Positions 15,242 through 25,753 of a DNA stretch of 44,379 bases are shown here, one piece after another (within the stretch, counting starts at the first letter, position 1; the number at the start of each line of letters is the position of its first letter). Under the pieces are notes generated by a model. It was not told where the DNA came from, made no database searches, and saw only the letters and a list, made by a program, of their open reading frames with translations. Origin of the DNA: Emticicia sp. (GTDB taxonomy: Bacteria > Bacteroidota > Bacteroidia > Cytophagales > Spirosomataceae); assembly GCA_017495105.1 (NCBI GenBank), contig JAFEIL010000036.1, forward strand, positions 1-44,379, in the 5' to 3' direction. Both the position numbers and the translations under genes were made by a program.

Positions 15242-15330
15242 GCAATAAGCTTTATGCAATACGCACTAAGCCTTAGTTTTGTAGTCAAAAAAAGAACTTT
15301 TTTAAAAGCATAAAGCTTACGGCTTATTGC
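15242..15330. repeat. Long imperfect inverted repeat between lgt and argC
   Basis: GCAATAAGCTTTATGC (15242-15257) is matched inverted by GCATAAAGCTT (15308-15318) and GCTTATTGC (15322-15330), split by three extra bases. The loop is about 50 nt. It sits just upstream of argC and could be a small palindromic element. Confidence 0.6.
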
Positions 15331-15346
15331 ATATAGCAATTAATAA

Positions 15347-16315
15347 ATGAAAATAAACATCGGTATCATTGGTGGGGCTGGCTACACAGGTGGCGAATTG
15401 CTCCGTATTTTGCTCAATCATCCTCAAGTAAATATAACTTTCGTAAACTCGAAAAGCCAAGCAGGAAAACCAGTTTACTCAACTCACAGCGATTTAGTTG
15501 GAGATACAGATTTACTTTTCACCGACCAAATGCCTTTCGCCGAAGTTCAAGCAATTTTTCTTTGTTCAGGACACAACGAATCGAAAAAGTTTTTGGCAGA
15601 AAATACCATTCCCGAAAGCCTCAAAATCATTGACCTAAGCACCGATTTTCGTGACCAAAGTAATGGATATGTGTACGGTTTGCCCGAATTACAGCGTGAT
15701 TTGATAAAAACGGCTACCAAAATAGCGAATCCAGGTTGTTTTGCCACGAGCATAGAGTTGGCTTTATTGCCCTTGGCTAATGCAAGATTATTGAATGAAG
15801 ACGTACACGTAAGTGCCGTAACGGGTAGTACGGGTGCGGGACAATCGCTTTCGGCAACCACGCATTTTAGCTGGAGAAATAATAATATCTCTATCTATAA
15901 GGCTTTTACGCATCAGCATTTAAAGGAAATCAACCAAAGTATTAAAACTTTGCAGCCTTCTTTTGGTAAATCTGTAAATTTTATTCCTTACCGTGGAAAT
16001 TTCAGCCGAGGAATCATGGCGAATGTTTATACCAAATTTGCAGGAACGATTGAAGAAGCCAAAGAATTGTACAAAAATTATTATGCTTTGCACCCATTTA
16101 CGCACTTGAGTGAAGCAGCCGAAATAGATTTAAAGCAAGTCGTAAATACAAATAAGTGTATCATTCATTTAGAAAAACATGACGATAACTTATTGATTAC
16201 GAGTATTATTGATAATCTAACCAAAGGTGCGTCTGGTCAAGCAGTACAAAACTTAAACCTTGTTTTTGGTCTAGAAGAAACAACTGGATTGAAATTGAAG
16301 TCAGTTGGGTTTTAA
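15347..16315 (+). CDS. argC: N-acetyl-gamma-glutamyl-phosphate reductase
   Basis: ArgC reduces N-acetylglutamyl phosphate to the semialdehyde with NADPH, step three of arginine synthesis (in Bacteroidota often on N-succinyl intermediates). The 322-residue product has the NADP motif IGGAGYTGGELLRIL near the N-terminus. The catalytic cysteine lies in ANPGCFATSIELALLPL (about Cys132), followed by GSTGAGQS and HQHLKEI with the conserved histidine. Length and motifs match the shorter type-1 group. The other arginine genes are not adjacent, which is unusual because Bacteroidota often cluster argG-argC-argD. The gene is followed by a perfect hairpin at 16357-16389. Confidence 0.94.
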   Translation: MKINIGIIGGAGYTGGELLRILLNHPQVNITFVNSKSQAGKPVYSTHSDLVGDTDLLFTDQMPFAEVQAIFLCSGHNESKKFLAENTIPESLKIIDLSTDFRDQSNGYVYGLPELQRDLIKTATKIANPGCFATSIELALLPLANARLLNEDVHVSAVTGSTGAGQSLSATTHFSWRNNNISIYKAFTHQHLKEINQSIKTLQPSFGKSVNFIPYRGNFSRGIMANVYTKFAGTIEEAKELYKNYYALHPFTHLSEAAEIDLKQVVNTNKCIIHLEKHDDNLLITSIIDNLTKGASGQAVQNLNLVFGLEETTGLKLKSVGF

Positions 16316-16356
16316 TCTTAAAACCCTTTATGACTTTATGAGTCGTTTCACTGCTA

Positions 16357-16389
16357 AAATTTGACAACTTTTCAAAAGTTGTCAAATTT
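16357..16389 (+). terminator. Perfect hairpin after argC
   Basis: A 16-bp perfect inverted repeat with a single central base stands 42 bp after the argC stop. Its arms begin AAATTTGACAACTTTT. It lacks a long following T run, so efficiency is uncertain. Confidence 0.6.
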
Positions 16390-16470
16390 CTTACACCATA
16401 ATTTCTTCATCAATACTTCTCATCCACAATATTCTCTTATATTTATAGTTATAAAACTGCCATAAAAGGT

Positions 16471-16478
16471 TAAATTTG
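16471..16478 (+). promoter_or_regulatory. -7 element TAAATTTG for secA
   Basis: TAAATTTG matches TAnnTTTG 133 bp upstream of secA. No proper -33 TTG is seen. The rest of the 295-bp gap 16316-16610 shows no other clear signal except the argC hairpin. Confidence 0.35.
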
Positions 16479-16610
16479 TGACCTTAAATACTAATACTCT
16501 GATAATCAGACATAAAAATCTTGACTTATTGTCAGATTTTAATCTTTGGTTAGGTATTTGTTGACAGTAAAATTTCACAAAAAAGAGAATTAACGAACAA
16601 GAAATATAAA

Positions 16611-19600
16611 ATGCTTAATTTTTTAACAAAAGGTATCAGCCAGATTTTCGGTACAAAGTCTGATAAAGATAACAAAGAGTTACAACCCTACGTAAAACTC
16701 ACTAACGACGAATTTGTGAAATTGGCGAACCTTTCGCACGATGAATTCAGAGCAAAAACAAAAGAACTTCAAGATTATATCGCTCAAAAACTTTCGCATA
16801 TTGATGACGAAATCGATTCGCTCAAAGAAAGCATCGACAATAATCCCGATATGCAGGTTGACGAAAAAGAAGTCAGTTTCAGGAAAATTGACGCTTTGAA
16901 ATTGGAGCGAAACAAAGAGCTTGAAGTTGTTTTGATAGAAATTCTCCCAAAAGCATTTGCGATTATAAAGGAAACGGCTCGTCGTTTTACTGAAAATCCA
17001 ACTATTTCTGTTACGGCTTCGCACCTCGACCGTGAGTTGGCCATGAGAAAATCGCACATCACGATTGAAGGCGATAAGGCAATTTGGCAAAACCAATGGA
17101 TGGCAGCAGGCAACTTGATGACTTGGAACATGGTGCATTACGATGTTCAGATTATCGGTGGTGCTGCACTTCACAAAGGTAAAATTTCGGAAATGGCAAC
17201 GGGTGAAGGTAAAACTTTGGTTGCAACTTTTCCAGCGTTTTTGAATGCTTTGGCTGGAAAAGGCGTACATATCGTAACCGTCAATGATTATCTGGCTCGT
17301 CGTGACTCTGAGTGGATGGGGCCGATTTTTGAGTTCAATGGCATTACTTGTGAATGTATTGATAAATATCCTGCCAACACAGCCGCTCGTCGTGCTGCAT
17401 ATCGTGCAGGAATTTGTTACGGAACAAACAACGAATTTGGATTTGATTACCTCCGTGATAACATGGTAAACGACCCAGAGGAACTCGTACAGCGTGAACA
17501 CCACTACGCAATGGTCGATGAGGTTGACTCAGTTTTGGTCGATGATGCTCGTACTCCCTTGATTATCAGTGGTCCGATGGCTCGCACGGGTGACGAAGAA
17601 TTGTTTATTTCTTTAAAACCACGTATCCAAAGAATCGTTGAAGCTCAAAAAGCGTTGACAAATAGCTATTTGAATGAAGCCAAAAAGTTGATTGTCGCAG
17701 GAAATAAAAAAGATGGTGGAGTCGCATTATTCCGTGCTTTTCGTGGTTTACCGAAAAACAAACCATTGATTAAATATCTTTCGGAGTTCGGAATGAAGGC
17801 CATGTTGCAAGAAACCGAGGCAATCTATTTGGCAGAAAACCAAAAGTTAATGCCAGAAGCCGATGCTCCATTATATTTTACAATCGACGAAAAAAATAAC
17901 TCAATCGAATTAACCGATAAAGGTATTGATTTCTTGACAGGCGAAAGCGAAGACCATAGTTTTTTCGTAATGCCCGATTTAGGTGTTGATTTGGCGGCAA
18001 TCGCAAAATCAGACTTGAATGAGCAAGAAAAAATCTTGAAAAAAGATGAAGTTATTCGTGATTATTCTACCAAAGCCGAGCGTATTCACGCAGTCAACCA
18101 ATTATTGAAAGCCTATACTTTATTTGAAAAAGACGTTGAATACGTCGTGATGGATAATAAAGTAATGATTGTGGACGAGCAAACTGGTCGTATCATGGAT
18201 GGCCGCCGTTGGTCAGATGGTTTACACCAAGCCGTTGAAGCGAAAGAAAACGTGAAAGTTGAAGATTCAACTCAAACTTACGCAACGATTACGCTACAAA
18301 ACTATTTCCGTATGTATCACAAATTAGCTGGTATGACGGGAACTGCCGAAACCGAAGCAGGGGAGTTCTGGAAAATTTACAAATTAGATGTAGTTTCGAT
18401 TCCGACCAATAGAAATATTGTTAGAAAAGACCAAGAAGACAAAGTTTACAAGACTGTCCGTGAAAAATATAACGCCGTAGTTGATGAAATCACTGAATTG
18501 GTAAGCATCGGTCGCCCAGTTTTGGTGGGTACGACTTCAGTCGAAAACTCTGAGATTTTGAGCCGAATGCTCACACTTCGTAAAGTTCCGCACCAAGTGT
18601 TGAACGCCAAACAACACGCCCGTGAGGCCGACATCGTAGCTGAAGCTGGTAAACCAGGCACTGTGACGATTGCTACCAACATGGCTGGTCGTGGAACAGA
18701 TATAAAACTAACATCAGAAAGTAAATCGGCTGGTGGATTGGCAATTATCGGTACCGAACGCCACGATTCTCGTCGTGTTGACCGCCAATTGCGTGGTCGT
18801 GCTGGTCGACAAGGAGACCCAGGGACTTCACAATTCTTTGTGTCGCTCGAAGACCAATTGATGCGTTTGTTTGGTTCTGACCGTATTGCCTCAGTTATGG
18901 ACAAGATGGGTATGGAAGAGGGTGAAGTTATTCAGCATTCAATGATTACGAGTTCGATTGAAAGAGCTCAAAAGAAAGTAGAGGAAAATAACTTCGGTAC
19001 TCGTAAGCGTTTGATTGAGTATGATGACGTGATGAACGTTCAGCGTGATACAATCTACAAGCGTCGTAAAAATGCTCTTTTCGGCGACCGTCTATCGTTG
19101 GATATTGCCAACATCTTGTACGATACTTGCAGCGACATCGTAATGAATGCCGAAGGTAATTATGATGAGTTTGAGTTGCGTTGTTTACAAAAATTGGCGA
19201 TTCAACCAGAAATTGTACGTGGAGAATTTACGAAAGGGAACCCAAAACTGGTAGATAAACTCTATTTACAAGCCGAAAGAGCCTATAAAACGAAAAATGA
19301 CGAGATTCGTAAAAATATGTTGCCAGTTTTGGAAAATGTATTGAAAGACCGTCGTGCATTGGTAGATGAACCATTTATTGCAATTGTGGGCGATGGTAAC
19401 CAAAATATTGGTTTGTATTGTAATTTGAAAGCTGGCGTTGATAGCGAAGGTCGTGAATTGATCAAAGAAATCGAAAAGCACATTTCGTTGAGCGTAATTG
19501 ACCAAGAATGGAAAGAACACCTCCGTGACATGGACGATTTGAAACAATCGGTGCAAAATGCTTCTTACGAACAAAAAGACCCATTGTTGATTTATAAATT

Positions 19601-19925
19601 TGAGGCCGTTGAGTTATTCAAAAATTTCTTGAATAAAGTAAATGCTGATACCGTAAGTTTCTTGATGAAAGCAGGAATCGTAGAGCTTCGTTTCCAACAA
19701 ATGGCTCCGCCAAAAACGGAAACACCAAAACTTCAAACCAATAAATCTAGCGATGAAGAAAATGGAGAAGCTCCAACAAGATTAAATCCTTTACGCAATG
19801 TGAAAATAGCTGACCGTAATCAACGAGTAAGCGTACAATACAAAGATGGAACTATAAAACGTGATATCAAGTACAAAAACGTTGAAGATGATGTGATTGC
19901 AGGAAAAGCGGTTTTGGTTGAGTAA
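16611..19925 (+). CDS. secA: Protein translocase motor SecA
   Basis: SecA is the ATPase that drives preproteins through SecYEG. The 1104-residue product is longer than the E. coli protein (901) but normal for this phylum, which carries insertions in the first motor domain. Motifs seen are the N-terminal [11 protein letters not shown] start, Walker [15 protein letters not shown] (Lys at about 201), [15 protein letters not shown], the DEVDS Walker B-like motif (about 303), [49 protein letters not shown] and [14 protein letters not shown]. The C-terminal zinc-binding SecB/lipid-binding motif (CxCxSGKKxKxC) is absent; the protein ends in a basic tail. The gene is monocistronic and ends at a strong bidirectional terminator shared with the convergent SusCD operon. 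Confidence 0.98.
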   Translation: MLNFLTKGISQIFGTKSDKDNKELQPYVKLTNDEFVKLANLSHDEFRAKTKELQDYIAQKLSHIDDEIDSLKESIDNNPDMQVDEKEVSFRKIDALKLERNKELEVVLIEILPKAFAIIKETARRFTENPTISVTASHLDRELAMRKSHITIEGDKAIWQNQWMAAGNLMTWNMVHYDVQIIGGAALHKGKISEMATGEGKTLVATFPAFLNALAGKGVHIVTVNDYLARRDSEWMGPIFEFNGITCECIDKYPANTAARRAAYRAGICYGTNNEFGFDYLRDNMVNDPEELVQREHHYAMVDEVDSVLVDDARTPLIISGPMARTGDEELFISLKPRIQRIVEAQKALTNSYLNEAKKLIVAGNKKDGGVALFRAFRGLPKNKPLIKYLSEFGMKAMLQETEAIYLAENQKLMPEADAPLYFTIDEKNNSIELTDKGIDFLTGESEDHSFFVMPDLGVDLAAIAKSDLNEQEKILKKDEVIRDYSTKAERIHAVNQLLKAYTLFEKDVEYVVMDNKVMIVDEQTGRIMDGRRWSDGLHQAVEAKENVKVEDSTQTYATITLQNYFRMYHKLAGMTGTAETEAGEFWKIYKLDVVSIPTNRNIVRKDQEDKVYKTVREKYNAVVDEITELVSIGRPVLVGTTSVENSEILSRMLTLRKVPHQVLNAKQHAREADIVAEAGKPGTVTIATNMAGRGTDIKLTSESKSAGGLAIIGTERHDSRRVDRQLRGRAGRQGDPGTSQFFVSLEDQLMRLFGSDRIASVMDKMGMEEGEVIQHSMITSSIERAQKKVEENNFGTRKRLIEYDDVMNVQRDTIYKRRKNALFGDRLSLDIANILYDTCSDIVMNAEGNYDEFELRCLQKLAIQPEIVRGEFTKGNPKLVDKLYLQAERAYKTKNDEIRKNMLPVLENVLKDRRALVDEPFIAIVGDGNQNIGLYCNLKAGVDSEGRELIKEIEKHISLSVIDQEWKEHLRDMDDLKQSVQNASYEQKDPLLIYKFEAVELFKNFLNKVNADTVSFLMKAGIVELRFQQMAPPKTETPKLQTNKSSDEENGEAPTRLNPLRNVKIADRNQRVSVQYKDGTIKRDIKYKNVEDDVIAGKAVLVE

Positions 19926-19944
19926 AACCTTAATAGATATACAT

Positions 19945-19986
19945 AAAAAAAGGCTGTCTCGAATTGTTCGAGACAGCCTTTTTTTA
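19945..19986. terminator. Bidirectional terminator between secA and the SusCD operon
   Basis: The stem AAGGCTGTCTCGAA/TTCGAGACAGCCTT with a TTG loop is flanked by A7 and T7. It works for both convergent units. Confidence 0.92.
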
Positions 19987-20001
19987 TTATAGTAATTTAT
20001 T

Positions 20002-20775
20002 CTAACGATTTGTGTAACTACTAAGTCCCTCGTTTCTAAAACCTCTTCTGCCTTGTGCATAAAAAGTATAAACTTTCTTGCTAACAGGTAAAAAAGTTGC
20101 AAAATACAATGCTTTTGTTGGGCTGGTTGCATCAAAAACGTCAAGTGTATCACTAATAGTTGGTATAGACAACTCTATAAAACCACCTACTTTTTTATAG
20201 TCAAGTCCCGTTACAATCTTTCTTTTTTCTCTTCGAGAGTAAACATCAATCGGGCGTGCAGGGTCTGGAACTAAATTGGCCACACGTAATCTGTACTTGC
20301 CTACTGCTGGTTCTATCATTTCGTCTTCAACAAGCATTACTTCCTGCGTTGGTGAAGCCCCAACCAAAAATGCAGTATAGAATTTTCCTGCTTGTAAATC
20401 AAGGTTTGCTTTAAATGCAGTGTCACCTTTTACGTAAGTGCCGTAGTCATTACCTACTCGGCGGTCAAGTAATAAGAAATAATTGGCTTTTCCTGCTTTT
20501 ATCGAAGCATATGTTGCGGTACTTGGCCAAGAGCCTGGTGCAGAAAGGGCATTTCCATTAAGTTTAGTCTTTTCTTGATAAACATAAAACCTTGTTACAC
20601 CGACACCTGGAGCTCCAGCAGGCACATTTGAGGTGTAAGCATTTAAAACTTTCAGATTGGCATTACTTGGGTCGCTGTATTGCCACTGAATATTATCATC
20701 TAGGAGTGTCTTCTCGCAAGCTATCATCGCCATAAAAATACAGGCAACTGATATATATTTAGTTATTTTATTCAT
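20002..20775 (-). CDS. DUF4397 domain lipoprotein
   Basis: The 257-residue product has a lipoprotein signal peptide ending MAMIAC-EK (lipobox Cys at about residue 20), so it is probably on the outer membrane. An acidic residue directly after the Cys fits export to the cell surface. The mature part resembles DUF4397 proteins: a beta-rich domain with SNANLKVLNAYTSN..., VTRFYVYQEK, GKANYFLLLDRR and KYRLRVANLVPDPARPIDVY. It is the third gene of the SusC-SusD unit, starting 49 bp after the SusD stop, in the position usually held by a surface glycan-binding protein or hydrolase. Its ligand is unknown. No enzyme domain is visible, so a binding or structural role is more likely than catalysis. Confidence 0.8.
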   Translation of the reverse strand: MNKITKYISVACIFMAMIACEKTLLDDNIQWQYSDPSNANLKVLNAYTSNVPAGAPGVGVTRFYVYQEKTKLNGNALSAPGSWPSTATYASIKAGKANYFLLLDRRVGNDYGTYVKGDTAFKANLDLQAGKFYTAFLVGASPTQEVMLVEDEMIEPAVGKYRLRVANLVPDPARPIDVYSRREKRKIVTGLDYKKVGGFIELSIPTISDTLDVFDATSPTKALYFATFLPVSKKVYTFYAQGRRGFRNEGLSSYTNR

Positions 20776-20824
20776 AACGTATTTTTTCTTTTTATTAACG
20801 AATATTCGGAACTGTGCAAATTAC

Positions 20825-22369
20825 TTATGGCTTTGCGAACCAAGTTTCAACGGTATGATAGTCGGTATTAGTGCCACCAATTCTTCTGAGTTCTTCTACA
20901 TTCCATAGATATTCAGAATTATAACGTGGACGAACACGATACACTAATTTTCCGAGATTATCAGGGTATATTGCCGTTGGAAGCTCATAAGTTTTATAAA
21001 TATCTGGACTGTATTTATAACGGCGTAAATCAACCCAAGTTTCTTCAAATCCATAACCCCAAAGAGCCACAAATTTCTGCATCATTATGTCACTCAAAGT
21101 CAGGTCAGCGGCAGTTTTTGGACTAATCGATGTTATGTAATCATCTGCTTGTTTATCAGTAAAAGCGACATATCCCGTAAAGTTCTTTTTATACATATCA
21201 AAGCAAGCTTTGATACCTTTTTGGTAAGCACTTAGAGCGGTTGCTTTGTCACCTTTGATGAAAGCGGCTTCTGCCTTAATAAATTGTAGTTCAGAAAAAG
21301 TCAGTAAGGGTAATGGAGCATTGTTTTTAAAGAAGCTTCGAGCATCGGTATCAACTCCGCCTGCAGGTGCAATCGTAGAGACTGCTCCGAAAAAATTGTA
21401 AGTTTTTCGGTTTGCTGGAAGGGTTGTTGCTTCTCCTGCGTTCATTCTTATACCTCTAAGTACACCATCAGTTGAGGGTCTAAACAAAAAGTCTACTCGT
21501 GGGTCTTTTTTTCCGGTATAAACCGTACCATCCATATATCTAATGATAAAATCCGTTTGGCGATAGGCGGCCAAATTATTTCTTCTTGGACCAAAAAAAT
21601 TGGCATCATCAGCGGCAGCAGGGCCATTAGTAAATTTTATCATTGCGTCATCATCAATTGAAGCTAAAGCGGCATCAACTGCTTTAATAACATCATCAGG
21701 TTTATAAGTGCTTTTCAAGGAATAGCGGTGTAAGAGTTTTGCTTTTACTCCGCTCACAAATTTCTTCCATTTATCAATATTTCCTGCATAAAGAAAAGCA
21801 TCTGCGGTGCGAAAATCGCTTGAAACTTCTTTTTTTGATGCTTTATCTAAGTAAATATTGGCCGAGTCGCATAGTATGGCAACGTGCTTGTATACATCTT
21901 CTTGGGTATCGAACTTAAATGTTAACTGACTAGTATTGAAGGCTTCTTTCAAAATAACATCACTGTGATAGTCGGTCAGCAATAACCAACTCCAAGCCAT
22001 AATGGCGTGCCCAGCACCAATGTATTCATCTTTGCCTTCGGCACGAGCATCTCTCATCATGTTGACTACATTTTGACCTAAATTCCAGTAGTGAGTACGC
22101 CATTTTTCTCCGCCATTATCGGAGTTTGGGTCATAGCCCATACGGTCCCATGAGCCACCAGATGTAGTCAAAGTCCAATAGTTTACATATCGGCCAAGCA
22201 TACGAGAGTCAAACTGAACCCCACGAGCCATATTTGCTTGAATGGCAGGTAAAACCTCCGAAGGTTTTACGAGAGTCGGGGCATTTGGATTACGAAAGGC
22301 CTCATCAATGTAATCATCACATGAGATTAGCCCTAATCCTAAACTTATAATTAAAAATATTTTTTTCAT
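20825..22369 (-). CDS. SusD/RagB-family nutrient-binding outer-membrane lipoprotein
   Basis: SusD-like proteins form the lid over a SusC channel and capture the substrate at the cell surface. The 514-residue product has a signal peptide ending GLGLISC-DD (lipobox) and the DUF-type SusD-like start YIDEAFRNPNAPT. A TPR-rich helical core contains GRYVNYWTLTTSGGSWDRMGYD, AGHAIMAWSWLLLTDYH and LTFSELQFIKAEAAFIKGDKATALSAYQKGI. The C-terminal part has FEETWVDLRRYKY, typical of the SusD-like 2 group associated with peptide or small oligosaccharide uptake. It lies 56 bp downstream of the SusC gene. The substrate cannot be named because there is no enzyme gene nearby. Confidence 0.93.
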   Translation of the reverse strand: MKKIFLIISLGLGLISCDDYIDEAFRNPNAPTLVKPSEVLPAIQANMARGVQFDSRMLGRYVNYWTLTTSGGSWDRMGYDPNSDNGGEKWRTHYWNLGQNVVNMMRDARAEGKDEYIGAGHAIMAWSWLLLTDYHSDVILKEAFNTSQLTFKFDTQEDVYKHVAILCDSANIYLDKASKKEVSSDFRTADAFLYAGNIDKWKKFVSGVKAKLLHRYSLKSTYKPDDVIKAVDAALASIDDDAMIKFTNGPAAADDANFFGPRRNNLAAYRQTDFIIRYMDGTVYTGKKDPRVDFLFRPSTDGVLRGIRMNAGEATTLPANRKTYNFFGAVSTIAPAGGVDTDARSFFKNNAPLPLLTFSELQFIKAEAAFIKGDKATALSAYQKGIKACFDMYKKNFTGYVAFTDKQADDYITSISPKTAADLTLSDIMMQKFVALWGYGFEETWVDLRRYKYSPDIYKTYELPTAIYPDNLGKLVYRVRPRYNSEYLWNVEELRRIGGTNTDYHTVETWFAKP

Positions 22370-22425
22370 GTTTCTTTCAATAATTAAAGACGTTATTGCA
22401 TTTAATATTCTTTAGTTAGTATAAA

Positions 22426-25400
22426 TTATCTGGCTTTAAAATCTGCTCTAAGACCAAAATTAATACCTCTTGGAGTTGATGGAGAAAAATAATCAATACC
22501 AAAAGAACCCACGCCAGCCGTAGCGGCATTATTACCATTGACAGATGGGTCAGCTCCCGAATAGTTGGTAAGAATGAAAAGGTCGGTTCCCGAAACAAAA
22601 AGGCTTAATGCAGAAATATATTTCAAGTTTTTAAGCATTTTTGGTGTAAAACGATAGTTTACCCGTGTTTCACGCAAACGCAGCCAGTTAATATCTTTTT
22701 CCACAAAATTTGAAGCGTACATACGACCATCTTGGTAATATGTACTAAAATATGGAGTAATCTGAATGCTGTTTGGTGTTGGGTTTGCTGTTTCCTCCAA
22801 ACCATCTCTCAAAACACCTGGCAGAATGATTGATTTTTCACGGTCGAGTGTGCGAGTGCTATAGCCTCTGAGTGTTAGCCAGTATTCTGTTCCGTTCATA
22901 ATGTCGCCACCTTTTCTGAGGTCTAACGAAAACGAAAGTGAGACATTTTTGTAAGTAAGGCTATTAATGATACCTCCCGTTATTTGTGGGTTACGCTCAG
23001 CAATCTTTATATAATTTGGGTTTACTAATGGAACTCCCGTACCTGGGTCTATAAGGATTTGTCCTTGTGAATTTCTCAGATAATCTTGACCTGTTAATGA
23101 AGTGGTTGTACTTCCTGGTACTAAACCATTACGGAAAGCATCAAGCCATGTATCAGAATTATAATATTCGGGGATATTTGATGGAAGATTAAGAACCTTA
23201 TTGCGAGTTCCTGCCATGTTGACTGTAATATCCCATCTGAAATTTTTGTTTTTGATTGGCTGACCAGTAACAATCAATTCCATACCTTTATTACGAGTAT
23301 CGGCCACGTTAAGGGTTGATAGAATGAACCCAGAGCCATAACTCAAACGAACATTTCGTACGATTTGTCCGAGGTTGAGTGTATTGTAATATGTATAGTC
23401 AAAAGTTAATCTTTTTCCGAAGAAATTTAATTCCGTTCCAACTTCAAAAGTACGTTGTCTTTCGGGCTTGATAAATGGGTTGTTATTCGTAAATCCATAA
23501 CCGTATCCTAATCCACTCGTAAGCTGTCTGTTATAAACCGACTGTGAGCCATAAGGTGGAATATCTTTAGCTGTTTCTGCAATTGAACCACGTAATTTAC
23601 CATAACTGAAAATTTTCGTGTTTTTTGTTATTAACTCACTAAAATTAAACGCTAAACTGGCCGAAGGATAAAAAAAGGAGCGAGATTCTTTGGGTAATGT
23701 AGAAGTTTGGTCGTTTCTACCCGTAACGGTAAGCACCAAGAGGTCATTATAGTTAGCAGTAAACTCTCCAAACACACCAAAAGCTCGTCTTCTAACCAAC
23801 GTATCACGCCCGAGTGTACGACTGTTTAGAATAGTAGCAGGGTCAACTGTTGAAATATCATTATTGTAGTCTTCTCCAACTTTCTTTAATTTTTGCCCTC
23901 TTTCGGCAAAAAGATCACGGCGATATTCATCAAATGAGCTGCCTAATCTAAGTGTATTAGTTAATTTTCCTACCTTTTTTTCGGCTGTTGCAATCATTAC
24001 ACCGCTGTATCCTTTGTATTTTTCGGTATAGTTTTCAACCATACCACCAACAGTATAATAATCATTCGACAATGGATGAAAAAAAAGATTACCATTGGTT
24101 TGGTATGAATCCAAACCTCCTCTACCCGTAACCGTTAACCAAGACAACGGACGGTATGTCGCCGATAGGTTATATACATAACGATTAGTTTTATCTGAAC
24201 TTTCATTTTTATTAACTGACCAATAAGGATTATCGGCTTCTGCAAAGTTGGCATCATCAAAATATCTGCGACGAGCTCCATCTTCTTTTATATACTGAGA
24301 AGCATCATCAAAAATTGGCCAAGAATATAATCCTTGCAAGAAACCACCTGCACCACGCAACGCTTTCTGATTTTCGCTGTAAGTATATGCTAAACTTAAA
24401 TTTGCGTCAAAGTTTTTTCTCAAAGAATTATAAGAAAGCGTACCACGTGCGTTGTAGCGGTCAAGTCCAGTATTTGGTATTGTTCCATTTTGGTTCGTCG
24501 AGCCAAGCGATAAACGATATGCAAGACGATTTTTGCCACCATCAAGTGTAACGTTATGCTTTTGTACAAAGGCATCGTTGAAGAAATTTTTAACATTATT
24601 ATAGATTTTGGTTGTATCTGAAATTTTGGGTCCTAAAGCACTTCTTGTGCGTTGGGCTCCATCTCCTAAAACACCGAGTCCATAAGTTGTCTGAATTTCA
24701 GGATAAAGATACATGTGGTCAATTCTAAAGCTATTATCGTAAGAAACTTTCAACTTTCCAGCAGCTCCTTTTTTAGTCGTGATGATGATAGCACCACTTC
24801 CTGCATCAATTCCATATAGTGAAGTGGCTTCCGGACCTTTCAAAACTGTAATACTCGCAATATCGTTCGGATTAATATCTGCCGCACGATTCGTAAAGTC
24901 ATTACTGCGATTAGACCCTTGAACAGTCAAGTTGTTTTGGTCGAAGGTAGAGTTACTGATTGGTAAGCCATCTACAACTATCAATGGAGAGTTATTTCCA
25001 CTCAATGAGTTAAATCCACGCAATACAATTTGTGAAGATGCCCCTGGAGCCCCACTCGTGGTATTGATTGTTGCACCAGCTACTCTACTTTGCAAAGCAG
25101 TCAAGAAGTTTTCTCTTTGAGTTTCAGCAATTTCATCACCATTTACTTGTTGGGTGGCATAACCCAATGTCTTTTTATCTTTAGAAATGTTGAAAGAAGT
25201 AACAACAACTTCGTTTAACTCCGATGCTATTGCTTTAAGTTTTACGTCAATAATTGATGCAGTACCAACTTTCACTTGCTGAGACTCCATTCCAACAAAG
25301 CTAAATACTAAAGAGGCATTTTGAGGAACACTGATTTTATACTTACCATTCCCATCAGTGGATGTACCCTTACTTGTACCTTTGACCGAAATGCTTACTC

Positions 25401-25524
25401 CGGGCATTGCTGAACCATCTTCCGAAGAAGTAACCGTTCCGCTAATTGATTTTTCTTGGGCTAAGGCTTGCTGATATATAAAAACAGAAAGAACCATGAC
25501 CCAACATCGTAAAATTTGATTCAT
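22426..25524 (-). CDS. SusC/RagA-family TonB-linked outer-membrane transporter
   Basis: This 1032-residue TonB-dependent transporter starts with a signal peptide (cleavage after QQALA). A carboxypeptidase-regulatory-like domain follows (about 25-105: GTVTSSEDGSAMPGVSISVKGT). The plug domain (about 115-230) contains QSRVAGATI, IVLRGFNSLSGNNSPLIVVDGLPI and ITVLKGPEATSLYG, the SusC/RagA signature. The rest is a 22-strand barrel ending in an aromatic-poor strand, NFGLRADFKAR. With the SusD partner it would import a nutrient powered by TonB. A -7 element on the minus strand lies at 25567-25574. No sigma/anti-sigma pair or hybrid two-component sensor is adjacent, so regulation cannot be inferred. 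The operon order SusC-SusD-DUF4397 ends at the secA terminator. Confidence 0.95.
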   Translation of the reverse strand: MNQILRCWVMVLSVFIYQQALAQEKSISGTVTSSEDGSAMPGVSISVKGTSKGTSTDGNGKYKISVPQNASLVFSFVGMESQQVKVGTASIIDVKLKAIASELNEVVVTSFNISKDKKTLGYATQQVNGDEIAETQRENFLTALQSRVAGATINTTSGAPGASSQIVLRGFNSLSGNNSPLIVVDGLPISNSTFDQNNLTVQGSNRSNDFTNRAADINPNDIASITVLKGPEATSLYGIDAGSGAIIITTKKGAAGKLKVSYDNSFRIDHMYLYPEIQTTYGLGVLGDGAQRTRSALGPKISDTTKIYNNVKNFFNDAFVQKHNVTLDGGKNRLAYRLSLGSTNQNGTIPNTGLDRYNARGTLSYNSLRKNFDANLSLAYTYSENQKALRGAGGFLQGLYSWPIFDDASQYIKEDGARRRYFDDANFAEADNPYWSVNKNESSDKTNRYVYNLSATYRPLSWLTVTGRGGLDSYQTNGNLFFHPLSNDYYTVGGMVENYTEKYKGYSGVMIATAEKKVGKLTNTLRLGSSFDEYRRDLFAERGQKLKKVGEDYNNDISTVDPATILNSRTLGRDTLVRRRAFGVFGEFTANYNDLLVLTVTGRNDQTSTLPKESRSFFYPSASLAFNFSELITKNTKIFSYGKLRGSIAETAKDIPPYGSQSVYNRQLTSGLGYGYGFTNNNPFIKPERQRTFEVGTELNFFGKRLTFDYTYYNTLNLGQIVRNVRLSYGSGFILSTLNVADTRNKGMELIVTGQPIKNKNFRWDITVNMAGTRNKVLNLPSNIPEYYNSDTWLDAFRNGLVPGSTTTSLTGQDYLRNSQGQILIDPGTGVPLVNPNYIKIAERNPQITGGIINSLTYKNVSLSFSLDLRKGGDIMNGTEYWLTLRGYSTRTLDREKSIILPGVLRDGLEETANPTPNSIQITPYFSTYYQDGRMYASNFVEKDINWLRLRETRVNYRFTPKMLKNLKYISALSLFVSGTDLFILTNYSGADPSVNGNNAATAGVGSFGIDYFSPSTPRGINFGLRADFKAR

Positions 25525-25566
25525 ATAGAATATTGAAAAAAAGGTTTGTTGATGAATAAACTACCA

Positions 25567-25574
25567 CAAAGTTA
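25567..25574 (-). promoter_or_regulatory. -7 element TAACTTTG for the SusC operon
   Basis: On the minus strand 25574-25567 reads TAACTTTG, matching TAnnTTTG about 43 bp upstream of the SusC start. No clear -33 TTG. Confidence 0.4.
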
Positions 25575-25745
25575 CTAAAAAGTAGATTAATTGATAGCGA
25601 ATATTATAGGTTTTGTAAAAGTATTGTTAGGAGAATCATGGTAGATTAAGATAATTACTCTATTTATTAACATATATTTTGGGTAAAATGAGATTATTGG
25701 CATAATTTTTATCAAAGTATTTATAGAAGTTCAAAATCAATTTCA

Positions 25746-25753
25746 TAACTTTG
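25746..25753 (+). promoter_or_regulatory. -7 element TAACTTTG for the TPR-ribH operon
   Basis: TAACTTTG followed by GCACTCC is a common Bacteroidota context. The leader would be about 112 nt and includes the hairpin at 25806-25830. The -33 TTG is not evident. Confidence 0.4.

Noticed and set aside
16680-17504. 274-codon minus-strand reading frame opposite secA
   Set aside because: It is fully inside secA, has a skewed composition rich in Phe, Ser and Cys, no recognisable domain and no promoter.
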